NCBI GenBank assembly: GCA_963848115.1
Contig: CAWKCP010000007.1
Location: forward strand, 372,001-436,000
Source of the DNA: JAWKOK01 sp963848115
Lineage (GTDB): Bacteria > Chloroflexota > Anaerolineae > Caldilineales > Caldilineaceae
Reading direction: 5' to 3'
DNA length: 64,000 nucleotides
This document shows, piece after piece, positions 9,065-19,026 of the stretch (the stretch's first letter is position 1; each line of letters opens with the position of its first letter). Position numbers and translations under genes: made by a program. The notes beneath the pieces are model-generated. The model was not told the DNA's origin. It ran no database searches and saw only the letters and a list, made by a program, of their open reading frames with translations.

Positions 9065-11260
<2,196 letters not shown>

Positions 11261-11271
11261 GGATCAACCAC

Positions 11272-11697
11272 ATGTTCAAGACGATCATCATGGCCTACGA
11301 TGGATCTGCGGCATCGGAACGGGTGTTGCTCTTTGCGGAGCATATGGCGCGGCGAGAAGACGGAGATATCATCGTCGTGCATGCCTACGAGACGCCGACG
11401 GTCTATGACTGGAGTGAGGGGTTCGATGCGCTTTCTGAGCAGTACGAGAGCATCGCCAACGAAGTCACGGAAGATGCGGTGCAGGCCCTGTGCCGCAATG
11501 GCATCAACGCCATGAGCGATGTACGTCAGGGCCCGCCGGTTCGCGCCATCCTGGAGGCTGTCGGCTTCCACCAGGCCGATCTGATCGTCATGGGCGGGCG
11601 GGCGCAGAAGCGGGAAAATGTCGCAGAGGCGCTGCTCGGCAGCGTGAGCACGGCCGTTTTGCGCTATGCCAACTGTCCGGTACTGGTGGTGCCGTAG
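11272..11697 (+). CDS. Universal stress protein, UspA family
   Basis: This 141-residue single-domain protein starts with the family strand FKTIIMAYDGS and ends with the NCPVLVVP strand. The nucleotide loop keeps MGG and the LLGSVS half, but its middle (RAQKRENVAEA) is unusual for the G-x2-G-x9-G-S/T pattern of ATP-binding Usps, so ATP binding is uncertain. The gene begins 11 bases after the reductase-like gene and is probably in the same transcript. UspA proteins act in the cytoplasm under stress or energy limitation. A link to the membrane-anchored dehydrogenase is only suggested by position. Confidence 0.88.
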   Translation: MFKTIIMAYDGSAASERVLLFAEHMARREDGDIIVVHAYETPTVYDWSEGFDALSEQYESIANEVTEDAVQALCRNGINAMSDVRQGPPVRAILEAVGFHQADLIVMGGRAQKRENVAEALLGSVSTAVLRYANCPVLVVP

Positions 11698-11733
11698 GCG
11701 ATGTCCGGGCCGTAGAGACGCAAAATCTTGTCC

Positions 11734-12744
11734 CTACGACATTGTATTGCACATTGCCATCTCGCCCTGATATCGGTACATCTCTGACACGGCAGTGATA
11801 CTCATCCCCTGGAAGATGCTGTTGCAGGATGAGAACATGTAACCGCTATGGCGGCGGCCGTGCGCCATGCAGCGGTCTACTTCTGCACGTACGCGGCGAA
11901 GATCGTCATCAAAGAGCGTTTGTACATCTACGTTGCCGATCATAACTAGATCGCCGCCGAATTTTTCCTGTATCTTCTCAAGATCCATGCCCGCCGCCGG
12001 TTCCAATCCGTGGAAGCCGACGAACCCCGCTTCGATTGCCATCGGCAGCAGCGCTTCAGTATCGCCGTCGCTGTGCCAGATGATCGGCGCGTCCAGCGAT
12101 TCCACGATACGGCGGTGGAAAGGCAAGACAAGCTCGCGCCACATGGCCGGGGCAATCATTGGGCCGCTTGAATAGGCGGCATCGTCACCGAGAACGAGCA
12201 CTTCGGCGCCAAGGTCGAGTGCTCGTTGGTACATTGCGATGCACCAGTCGGTGCGTACGGTCAGCAGCCGGTGAACAAAGCTTGGATTGTCGATAAGGCA
12301 GTAGAAGAAGCGGTCAATGCCCATGGCCATGTAGCCGGCCATGAACGGCCCGATGTGGGTGCCGTAGCTCAGGCAATGATCAGGATGCCGTTGCTTGATT
12401 GACGCAATCTGATCCGGGTCGAAGTGATCGTAGGCGTTCCCCAACGGCGGACTGTATTTCTCCAAATCGGTGTTATTTTTGACGACACCGTTGACATAGA
12501 CGCCATTCTGCCAAACACGTCCCCATTCGTCGATACCGCTAGTCCAGGCATTGCTGCCCCTGGGTACGACCGTCGGCATCATGATGCAATCCTGGCCTGT
12601 GTTGACATAAACCTGGGCCGGATCGCCTTGTCCCAGGTCATCGATAAACGCATCGATCCAGACTTCGAAGCGCGGCACTCGATCCGAAGACTCGTGATTT
12701 AGAGCGGCAAGTACGCGTTGTCGGGGTGTCATCTTGGCAGTCAT
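11734..12744 (-). CDS. URO-D superfamily methyltransferase (MtaA/CmuA-like), first copy
   Basis: This 336-residue protein belongs to the uroporphyrinogen decarboxylase superfamily: an N-terminal MTPRQRVLAALNHESSDRVP, central LGDDAAYSSGPMIAP, and C-terminal IIWHSDGDTEALLP with FHGLEP. In bacteria with corrinoid proteins such members usually transfer methyl groups between a substrate, cobalamin and a second acceptor, rather than act in haem synthesis. The MtaA-type zinc ligand pattern His-x-Cys is His-Ser-Asp here, so coenzyme M chemistry is unlikely. The open frame extends upstream to 12804, but that would start inside the strong terminator at 12765-12801. The ATG at 12744, with GAGGG ten bases upstream, is preferred; 12732 is also possible. 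Confidence 0.85.
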   Translation of the reverse strand: MTAKMTPRQRVLAALNHESSDRVPRFEVWIDAFIDDLGQGDPAQVYVNTGQDCIMMPTVVPRGSNAWTSGIDEWGRVWQNGVYVNGVVKNNTDLEKYSPPLGNAYDHFDPDQIASIKQRHPDHCLSYGTHIGPFMAGYMAMGIDRFFYCLIDNPSFVHRLLTVRTDWCIAMYQRALDLGAEVLVLGDDAAYSSGPMIAPAMWRELVLPFHRRIVESLDAPIIWHSDGDTEALLPMAIEAGFVGFHGLEPAAGMDLEKIQEKFGGDLVMIGNVDVQTLFDDDLRRVRAEVDRCMAHGRRHSGYMFSSCNSIFQGMSITAVSEMYRYQGEMAMCNTMS

Positions 12745-12764
12745 CTCAGTGATTCCCTCATCAA

Positions 12765-12801
12765 ACAAAAGCCGGGCTTCCTCAGGAAGCCCGGCTTTTG
12801 T
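12765..12801. terminator. Strong intrinsic terminator after the DEAD-box helicase gene
   Basis: A perfect 17-bp stem (12765-12781 with 12785-12801) is closed by a three-base loop. Its arms end in A/T runs, so on the minus strand the hairpin is followed by a T-rich tract (TTTTGTTT). It lies ten bases past the helicase stop and 21 bases before the URO-D start, so it should separate the two minus-strand genes. Confidence 0.9.
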
Positions 12802-12810
12802 CAAGACGAC

Positions 12811-14448
12811 CTACACAGGATGGACGTCGATGGATTGCTTGCGGATGCGGAAGGCGCCCGTTTTGGCAAGCACCTTGCCGGCAAACTGTTCGTGGACATC
12901 GACAAAGGTGTGCTGATCTTGGATGTTGATGCGCCCAATCGATTTGCCCGGAATGTCGGCGTAGTTTGCCAACGTACCGACCACTTCGTTGACCTTGATG
13001 CCATGATTACGGCCGCGGCTGAGGCTCAGGCGCACCATGCCCTTTTCGATTGCTTCGTTGGGGCGACCACGGCCTTGAGGGCGGCTGTTGTGCTTGCCGT
13101 TCTGGCGAGCGCTGCGGGCGTTGTGCGGGCGGACTTCGCTGATTTCGTCGATGGGACGTTGCTTTTCTTCGGCGCGCGCCAGCTTCAACGCGACCGCTGC
13201 AATTGACTCCAGATCATGCCCTTCTTCGACCAGACGAGCAACCAGCTCACGCTCACGATTGCAGCGGTTTCGCCGTAGCCAGACGCCGAATTGGGTCAGC
13301 AGTTCTTCTTCCCGCTGTTGTTCAATCTCGGCGATCGTGGGCAGGGTTGCCTTCGTAATGGTCTGTTTTGCGTAGGACTGGATCTTACCGAGCAGCCATT
13401 GCTCTCTGGGTGAAACCAGCGAGATTGCGATACCCGACTTGCCGGCGCGACCGGTGCGCCCAATGCGATGGACGTACACCTCTGGATCTTGGGGCAAGTC
13501 ATAGTTGAAGACGTGCGAAATATCATCAACGTCGAGCCCACGCGCCGCCACATCGGTGGCGACAAGCACCGTGATCTGATCCTTGCGGAAGCGGCTCATG
13601 ACCCGCTCACGTGCATCCTGACTGAGGTCGCCGTTGAGCACCTCGGCAGGAAAGCCACGGGCGACCAGTGCATTGGCCAGTTCGCCGGTGCCCAGGCGCG
13701 TGCGGGCGAAGACAATCGCCCGCGTGATCTCCTCAACTTCGAAGAGGCGAGTCAGGGCCGCGAGTCGGTCCCGGTCATTGACCAGGTAGTAGCGTTGTTC
13801 AACCGCCTTGACGGTCAGGTTGGTACGCGCCATGGTGAAAGACTGGGGATCGTGCATGTACTTCTTGGCTAGACGGCGGATCTCGTTGGGCATGGTGGCC
13901 GAGAAGAGCGCAGTTTGGCGGGCATCCGGCGTCGCGTCCAGGATTGTCTCAATATCCTCGACGAAACCCATGCTCAGCATTTCATCGGCTTCATCCAGCA
14001 CCACCGTCGAGACCTGGCTCAGATCGAGCACTTTGCGGCGCATCAGATCCATCAGGCGTCCCGGTGTGCCCACGACCACCTCAACGCCTTGTTTGAGGCG
14101 ACGAATCTGTCGATCATAGGGAGCCCCGCCGTAGACGGCCAGCACGCGTGTCTTCTGTCCGCTGCCATACTTATACATGGCGTCGGCAACTTGCATGGCC
14201 AATTCGCGTGTCGGCGCAAGCACAAGACATTGTACGTGCCCTTGACGTGGTTCAATCCGCTGCACGATCGGCAGCGCAAAGGCGGCGGTCTTGCCAGTGC
14301 CCGTCTGGGCCTGGCCAATCACGTCCTGACCATCTAGCATGGCAGGGATGATGGCCGATTGGATGGGTGTGGGTTCGGTGTAACCGAGGTTGGTGACGGT
14401 CTCCACGATATTCGCGTGCAGACCCAGATCAGAAAACTGCTCACTCAT
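12811..14448 (-). CDS. DEAD-box ATP-dependent RNA helicase, CsdA/DbpA-like
   Basis: The 545-residue protein has the full set of superfamily 2 motifs in order: the Q-motif TPIQ, Walker A AQTGTGKT (residues 47-54), PTRELA, TPGR, DEAD (152-155), SAT (183-185), an ARTRLGTGEL segment, RGLDVDDI and HRIGRTGRAGKSG. After a basic, Arg/Gln/Gly-rich linker, the last 85 or so residues match the DbpA RNA-binding fold (VRLSLSRGRNHGIKVNEVVGTLAN). Such helicases remodel rRNA during ribosome assembly or act at low temperature. A GGAG ribosome site precedes the ATG. The gene is monocistronic: a long upstream gap and a strong downstream terminator bound it. Confidence 0.95.
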   Translation of the reverse strand: MSEQFSDLGLHANIVETVTNLGYTEPTPIQSAIIPAMLDGQDVIGQAQTGTGKTAAFALPIVQRIEPRQGHVQCLVLAPTRELAMQVADAMYKYGSGQKTRVLAVYGGAPYDRQIRRLKQGVEVVVGTPGRLMDLMRRKVLDLSQVSTVVLDEADEMLSMGFVEDIETILDATPDARQTALFSATMPNEIRRLAKKYMHDPQSFTMARTNLTVKAVEQRYYLVNDRDRLAALTRLFEVEEITRAIVFARTRLGTGELANALVARGFPAEVLNGDLSQDARERVMSRFRKDQITVLVATDVAARGLDVDDISHVFNYDLPQDPEVYVHRIGRTGRAGKSGIAISLVSPREQWLLGKIQSYAKQTITKATLPTIAEIEQQREEELLTQFGVWLRRNRCNRERELVARLVEEGHDLESIAAVALKLARAEEKQRPIDEISEVRPHNARSARQNGKHNSRPQGRGRPNEAIEKGMVRLSLSRGRNHGIKVNEVVGTLANYADIPGKSIGRINIQDQHTFVDVHEQFAGKVLAKTGAFRIRKQSIDVHPV

Positions 14449-14680
14449 GTAACATGCTCCTACTGCTGTCTAGGTGAGCACACGCCATCCATCCGTGAGC
14501 AGGGCAGCGTAATTCGTCGGCAATGGCGCCGCTACTCAAGCTGCTGTCATGGTATTGGAAGGAGCGTGTGCCCCGTTCTGATAGTCCGTGCCGGTGCAGT
14601 TCCCTTGCGGGTTCCGCCTCTGTTGCCTGTCAACAGCCGACTCGGACCAGTAGCATGAGCACGTCTGTTGCAACCAAAAG

Positions 14681-14704
14681 GCCCGATGAGCGTACCATTC
14701 GGGC
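14681..14704 (-). terminator. Weak terminator hairpin downstream of the SDR gene
   Basis: GCCCGA (14681-14686) pairs with TCGGGC (14699-14704) around a 12-base loop that can pair further (TG/CA). On the minus strand it is followed by CCTTTTGG. It lies about 125 bases past the SDR stop. The rest of the 379-base gap at 14449-14827 contains the helicase ribosome site and presumably its promoter; no gene was recognised there. Confidence 0.5.
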
Positions 14705-14827
14705 ATCCATTTTGAACGTCAAAACTGATTGATATTCGTCAGCTGACCCCATTGAACGCAAGTCAACTGCACGAGTGTACCATAGAACCTAAAAAACACC
14801 TTAGTTGGAAAGGCGTTTGAATTCAAC

Positions 14828-15610
14828 TCATTCTGTTTGGGCAATTCTTGGAATCGTACGACCGCCGTCCATGACAAGGGTCTGGCCGGTGATCGTATCG
14901 AAGGCCGGCGTGCAGAGCAGGCAGACCATCTCTGCGATCTCAGCGCGGGTCACGAGGCGCGCCAGGGGCGTGCCGCCGATGGCCCGATCCGTGAACTCAG
15001 GCGTCATATCTTCGTTGTCTGCGATCAAGTCCGGCGCGATGGCATTGACGCGTACTTCGGGCGCAAGCTCAAGCGCCATGGCTTCGGTCAGATGGATCAC
15101 GCCGCTCTTGGCCAGCCCGTAGATCGAGTGGCTGCGGTGAAAGACATCGGTGGCCGCGATGTTGATGATGTGGCCGTGGCCGCGTGCCTTCATCTGTCGC
15201 CCGACGGCCTTGGACAGCAGGAAGGTCGAGCGGACATTGCCGGCCAGGATTCTGTCGAAATCGGCCAAGGGCATATCGAGGAATGGGCTGTCAACGTAGG
15301 GACCCACGTTGTTGACCAGAATGTCAATGGGGCCAAGTTGGACAGTGACTTCATCGACCATCGTGTTGACTGCCGACTCATCGGTGACGTCAGCCTTGAA
15401 CAGCTCCGCTGTGGCGCCGTTTCTGCGCAGCCCGTCGGCCAGTTCGCCTGCCGCTTCGGCGGAACGATGGAAGTTGATGGCAACAGTGGCGCCACAATCT
15501 GCCATGTGGCGTACGATTTCTGCGCCCAAGGTGCGGGATCCACCGGTGACAAGGCAGACTTTTCCAGATAGTGTTTCGAAGATTGACCGAGGCGGAGGTG
15601 TTTGGCGCAT
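14828..15610 (-). CDS. Short-chain dehydrogenase/reductase lacking the usual catalytic serine
   Basis: This 260-residue classical SDR has the nucleotide loop TGGSRTLG near residue 22, DILVNNVG (97-104), and the YGLAK catalytic motif (Tyr164, Lys168), closing with the FabG-like GQTLVMDGG. The serine normally about 13 residues before the tyrosine is missing: the aligned stretch reads NIAATDVF, with Ala152-Ala153 where Ser-Ser is usual. The active site therefore differs from FabG. It may use Thr154, have altered chemistry, or bind without catalysis. It starts five bases after the DinB-like stop, so the two are co-transcribed. Confidence 0.88.
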   Translation of the reverse strand: MRQTPPPRSIFETLSGKVCLVTGGSRTLGAEIVRHMADCGATVAINFHRSAEAAGELADGLRRNGATAELFKADVTDESAVNTMVDEVTVQLGPIDILVNNVGPYVDSPFLDMPLADFDRILAGNVRSTFLLSKAVGRQMKARGHGHIINIAATDVFHRSHSIYGLAKSGVIHLTEAMALELAPEVRVNAIAPDLIADNEDMTPEFTDRAIGGTPLARLVTRAEIAEMVCLLCTPAFDTITGQTLVMDGGRTIPRIAQTE

Positions 15611-15615
15611 CCGCT

Positions 15616-16107
15616 TCAGCTTCCCCTGCCGACCCAGTCGACCTCGATCCCTGCACGTGTGCCCAGCCGCTCACAGAGTTCGCCGGTATGCTGCTGAATG
15701 TGGCGGATGTTGTAGAATTGGAGTTCCTGTTTATTGAACGGTAGCCAGTGGAAGCCGGATTCGGCTTTGCAGTCCATCGCATGCACCTGGATCTCTACCT
15801 GTTCCAGGCAGAAGTTCAAGTAGCGCAGAACCGCTTGCTTGGACAAGGTCTCGATACCAGGCAGATCCGGCGAAGAGGCATGGCCGAGGCGCTCGTAGCC
15901 CTCACGATGCTCAGGCCAGGGCGTGATCTCATCCAGGGACGGCTGTAGGTAGAGGTGCGCGTAGAAGAGGGTGTGGTAGGCGAGCTGCCAAAACCGATTG
16001 GGCGGATCCGGCGCATCCCACATGCTGTCCGGGCAGAGAACGATCGCCTGCTTCAGCATGCCCAGCGTCGCCTGGTATTGAGAGATACTTGCTTCTTTGA
16101 AGCTCAT
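15616..16107 (-). CDS. DinB-like metal-binding protein
   Basis: This 163-residue protein has the DinB/YfiT-like four-helix bundle pattern with a potential divalent-metal triad: His45 in AYHTLFYA, and His136 and His140 in IRHIQQHTGEL. The family includes thiol-dependent S-transferases and many uncharacterised members. The reading frame continues upstream to 16233, but AAAGGAG lies about nine bases before the ATG at 16107, and the upstream part covers a palindrome, so 16107 is preferred. It is followed by the SDR after five bases. Confidence 0.8.
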   Translation of the reverse strand: MSFKEASISQYQATLGMLKQAIVLCPDSMWDAPDPPNRFWQLAYHTLFYAHLYLQPSLDEITPWPEHREGYERLGHASSPDLPGIETLSKQAVLRYLNFCLEQVEIQVHAMDCKAESGFHWLPFNKQELQFYNIRHIQQHTGELCERLGTRAGIEVDWVGRGS

Positions 16108-16132
16108 GGTTATGCGGCTCCTTTGCCTTTGC

Positions 16133-16216
16133 AGATCCACGAAGGGGCACGAAAAGGCACGAGGCGCACAATATTGATCTCCTGGCGTCGTGCTCTTCGT
16201 GTCCCTTCGTGGATCT
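16133..16216. repeat. 84-bp intergenic palindrome (AGATCCACGAAGG type)
   Basis: The arm beginning AGATCCACGAAGG at 16133 pairs with CCTTCGTGGATCT ending at 16216. Inside, CACGAA and GCACGA continue the match imperfectly with TCGTGC and TTCGTG. It separates the thioredoxin-fold gene from the DinB-like gene. A related palindrome with CACGAATT phrases lies at 21786-21862. Confidence 0.75.
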
Positions 16217-16225
16217 AAGTCTTCC

Positions 16226-16813
16226 CTACGCAATTACGAGATCGCAGGCTTCTGCGGGCATCCAGTGGGCATCCTGATTTTCCCATTTGACATTGCAGCC
16301 GAGTGGATTGGTCAGGGGTGTGCTGATCGCTTCGCCGGCCAACAATTCGGTCAGCGCATTGTCAAGGTCATTGACGGTGGCCTTGTCGGCCTCGCGCGGG
16401 TTGTCGACGCCTCGGCCCGTGTAGACCAGCTTGCGGTCCTTGTCGAAAACATAGAAGTGAGGCGTGCGCAGCGCGCCGTAGGCCAGTGCAATCTCCTGAG
16501 ACTTGTCGCGGGCGTAGACCCAGGGGAAGTCGTTCTCCTCCATGCGCAGAACCATGTTATTGAAGTCATCGGTGGGGTGGGTGACTTCGCTGTTGGAGTT
16601 GATGCCGATGAAGGCGACGCCTTGGTCGGCAAACTTCTCGACGGTCGCCCTGGTCACTTCATCAGAGCCGACTACGAACGGGCAATGGTTGCAGGTGAAG
16701 AAGACGACGAGCACGTTGGCGTCTGCAAAGTCGGTCAGGCTGTAGGTCTTTCCATCGGTTGCGGGAACGGCGAAATCTGGTGCAGATTCACCGATTTCTA
16801 GGGTAAATGCCAT
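16226..16813 (-). CDS. Thioredoxin-fold AhpC/TSA-like redoxin
   Basis: This 195-residue protein has the redoxin pattern: GESAPDFAVPATDGKTYSL, then VFFTCNHCPFV with a C-x-x-C pair (Cys41, Cys44), GINSNSE, and the cis-proline region TPHFYVFD. The C-terminal LGCNVKW is typical of this subgroup, which is often annotated as a thioredoxin family or alkyl hydroperoxide-type protein. It probably acts as a cytoplasmic thiol oxidoreductase; no signal peptide is visible. It sits 23 bases downstream of the second URO-D gene on the same strand and could be co-transcribed with it. Confidence 0.88.
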   Translation of the reverse strand: MAFTLEIGESAPDFAVPATDGKTYSLTDFADANVLVVFFTCNHCPFVVGSDEVTRATVEKFADQGVAFIGINSNSEVTHPTDDFNNMVLRMEENDFPWVYARDKSQEIALAYGALRTPHFYVFDKDRKLVYTGRGVDNPREADKATVNDLDNALTELLAGEAISTPLTNPLGCNVKWENQDAHWMPAEACDLVIA

Positions 16814-16836
16814 GATTTTTCTCCTTTTCTAAAGCG

Positions 16837-17974
16837 CTATTCCAGCTCACCCATTGGTTTGAGATTGACGCCGTAGCCCCAAAGCTCACGTACTTTTTCG
16901 AGGTAGAACCAGTAATTTTCCAGCGTGACATCGGGCGGAACCCGGTGGTCTGCAAAGCCAATGTAGCCGCCTTCTTCGACCAGAGGCGTCAATCGTTCAA
17001 TCTCGCGTACAATATCGTCCTTCGTGCCCTGCAGGATGTGCTTATCGAAACCGCCCATCATCAAGCAGGTCGGGGCCATATTGCTTCCTCAGGGCCACTG
17101 GATCCGTGCCCCAAGTGCCTACTTCCAGCGGAAACATGCAGTTGACGCCTGCATCCAGCCAGCGAGGCAGCAGCAGGTCGATCTTGCCGTCGCAGTCCAG
17201 CCAGACCACATCGACGCCGTAGGAGTGGAGCAGATCGGTGATGCGTCGGTATTGGGGCACTAGATAGCGGTCGAAGTGTCTGGGGCTGATCAGCGGACCC
17301 GAGTTGTAGGCCATATCTTCCCACATGCCGCAGGCATCGAACTGGCCGCCGGTCTCGAGGATGCGTGTCAGCGTGCCGAGGATGCAGTCAGTCACGGTGG
17401 TGACCATCTCCTCAAAGAGCTTTGGGTCATCGTAGACGATGTAGGAGATGTTTTCCAGCCCCATCCAGTTGCGCAGCCGGCCATAGACGCTGCCGCCCGG
17501 CAGCACGGCCAACACCTCTCGATCCGGATCGGTCCAGACCTTGACGCGTTCATCCCAGTCCGCCGGGTAGCGGGCTGGGTTATCCGGATCGAGGCGGGGT
17601 TTGAAGTGGGTCTCCCAGCTGTCGCGGTCAGAGAGCAGGTGGCTTTGAGGCTGTGGAATCGAGCCCATAAATTTGCGACGCAAAACGCGTACGCCATCGG
17701 CCTGCTGTTCGATGACGTGGTCGCCCAGGTCTTCGATCACCTTCTCTTCGAAGTGTGGAGCCAGATCGGCGTTGACGCCGACGATACGTCCGCCTGCCTC
17801 GATACCGGAATCCATGCCAAAGAAAGCATCGCTGTTCAGTCGATTGACTGATTTGGGTAGTCCCTGCTCATGCCAGATGGGCAGCGTTTCGTCCCAGAAG
17901 TTGAAGTCCATGATCGGCGAGCGATCACGAGACTTGTAGTGCATCGTTGCATTAAATCGTTGACGATCGTTCAT
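16837..17974 (-). CDS. URO-D superfamily corrinoid methyltransferase, second copy, one frameshift
   Basis: Joined across one frame change, the product is about 378 residues. The N-terminal part has MDFNFWDETLPIWHEQGLP and later MWEDMAYNSGPLISPRHF and VVWLDCDGKIDLLLP. The C-terminal part continues with MMGGFDKHIL, GGYIGFADHRVPPDV and a final ENYWFYLEKVREL helix. This is typical of URO-D methyltransferases paired with MtbC-type corrinoid proteins, and such a protein is the next gene upstream. The frame breaks near 17063-17064 (AA on the plus strand; a single A restores it). The metal or thiol region reads L-D-C-D instead of the H-S-D of the other copy, so the two enzymes probably differ in substrate. 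The break is probably a base-call error. Confidence 0.82.
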
Positions 17975-18098
17975 TTCACGATAGCTCCGGACCTATAGGG
18001 TGAAGTTTGATGTTGAGCCTGACAAGATGCGGCAAGACGTGTGGTGTAGCTGGAGACTAGCGAACGGCCAATGATAAGGGTTGGAGGAGAACGTTGGA

Positions 18099-18157
18099 CG
18101 CCAAAACGACATGGATGAGACGGGCGAAACGGCCCAGGCATCCATGTCGTTTTGGCG
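18099..18157. repeat. Long hairpin between corrinoid protein and URO-D genes
   Basis: Perfect 19-bp arms (18099-18117 and 18139-18157) enclose a loop with a second small GGGC/GCCC stem. On the minus strand a T6 run comes before the hairpin rather than after it, so this is not a standard intrinsic terminator. It could stabilise an mRNA end or adjust expression within the corrinoid-methyltransferase transcript. Confidence 0.75.
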
Positions 18158-18173
18158 AAAAAAGGCAAGAGCG

Positions 18174-18806
18174 TTAGCCGACCAATTTGGTGGCTAATGT
18201 TGCTGCCTGGCTTGCGTCTTTGGCGTAACCGTCTGCGCCGATCTGGTCGGCGAATGACTGGGTGACAGGAGCGCCGCCAACCAGAACCTTGACCTGATCG
18301 CGCACGCCTGCCTGTTCAAGGCTGTTGATGACGGCCTTCATGTTGGGCATGGTCGTGGTCAGGAGGGCTGAAACGGCCAGCATACCTGCACCGTTATTGA
18401 CGGCTTCCACAAATTTTGCCGGGGCAACGTTGACGCCCAGATCAACAATTTCAAAGCCAGCGCCTTCGAGCATCATTCCGACCAGGTTCTTGCCGATGTC
18501 ATGGAGATCGCCCTGGACGGTGCCGATGACGACGGTGCCGACCGGTTCGACATCTTCTTCCACGAGGTAGGGACGTAGAATGGTCAAGCCCGCCTTCATG
18601 GCTCGGGCTGCTACCAGCATCTCGGGGACGAAGAAGGTTCCTTCTTCGAAGTAGGCTCCGACCTGACCCATCGCTTTTACGAGGCCATCATCCAACACGG
18701 AACGTGCCGAAACGCCTGCGTCCAATGCGGCCTTCACCTCTACTTCAACAGCGCCTGCGTCACCGTCGATGACACCATCATAAATGGCTTGCAGATTCTC
18801 TTGCAT
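18174..18806 (-). CDS. Corrinoid (B12-binding) methyltransferase protein, MtbC/MtaC type, first copy
   Basis: This 210-residue protein has the two domains of methyltransferase corrinoid proteins: an N-terminal four-helix cap (to about residue 85), and a Rossmann-like B12 domain with GDLHDIGKN, where His102 is the expected lower cobalt ligand, then LGVNV, SALLTTTMPNM and VLVGGAPVT. It carries methyl groups on cobalt between a substrate methyltransferase and an acceptor. The URO-D gene lies immediately downstream on the same strand. The closely similar second copy at 25139-25828 sits with the folate genes. tex is divergent, with a 220-base shared upstream region. Confidence 0.93.
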   Translation of the reverse strand: MQENLQAIYDGVIDGDAGAVEVEVKAALDAGVSARSVLDDGLVKAMGQVGAYFEEGTFFVPEMLVAARAMKAGLTILRPYLVEEDVEPVGTVVIGTVQGDLHDIGKNLVGMMLEGAGFEIVDLGVNVAPAKFVEAVNNGAGMLAVSALLTTTMPNMKAVINSLEQAGVRDQVKVLVGGAPVTQSFADQIGADGYAKDASQAATLATKLVG

Positions 18807-19026
18807 CTGGATCTCCTTCTCTCACGTTTGGATGTGTTGGGCAACCTGTGATGCGTTGTTAAAACGCACCTTGAACAATTATACCGAAAAAGCATCAAAG
18901 TGGGGAGTGATATCTGTCCCCTCTTTGTCAGTGCAAATGTCCCATGGTTCCTATTTCAGCTGGAACCCATGGTATCATCTGAACATCAACTTTTTAAACG
19001 TTCGAAAAACTTCTCTTTTGGCGGTT

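Noticed and set aside
12745..12804. Upstream start at 12804 for the first URO-D gene
   Set aside because: Translation would have to begin inside the perfect terminator hairpin, and the added residues are encoded by the palindrome itself.
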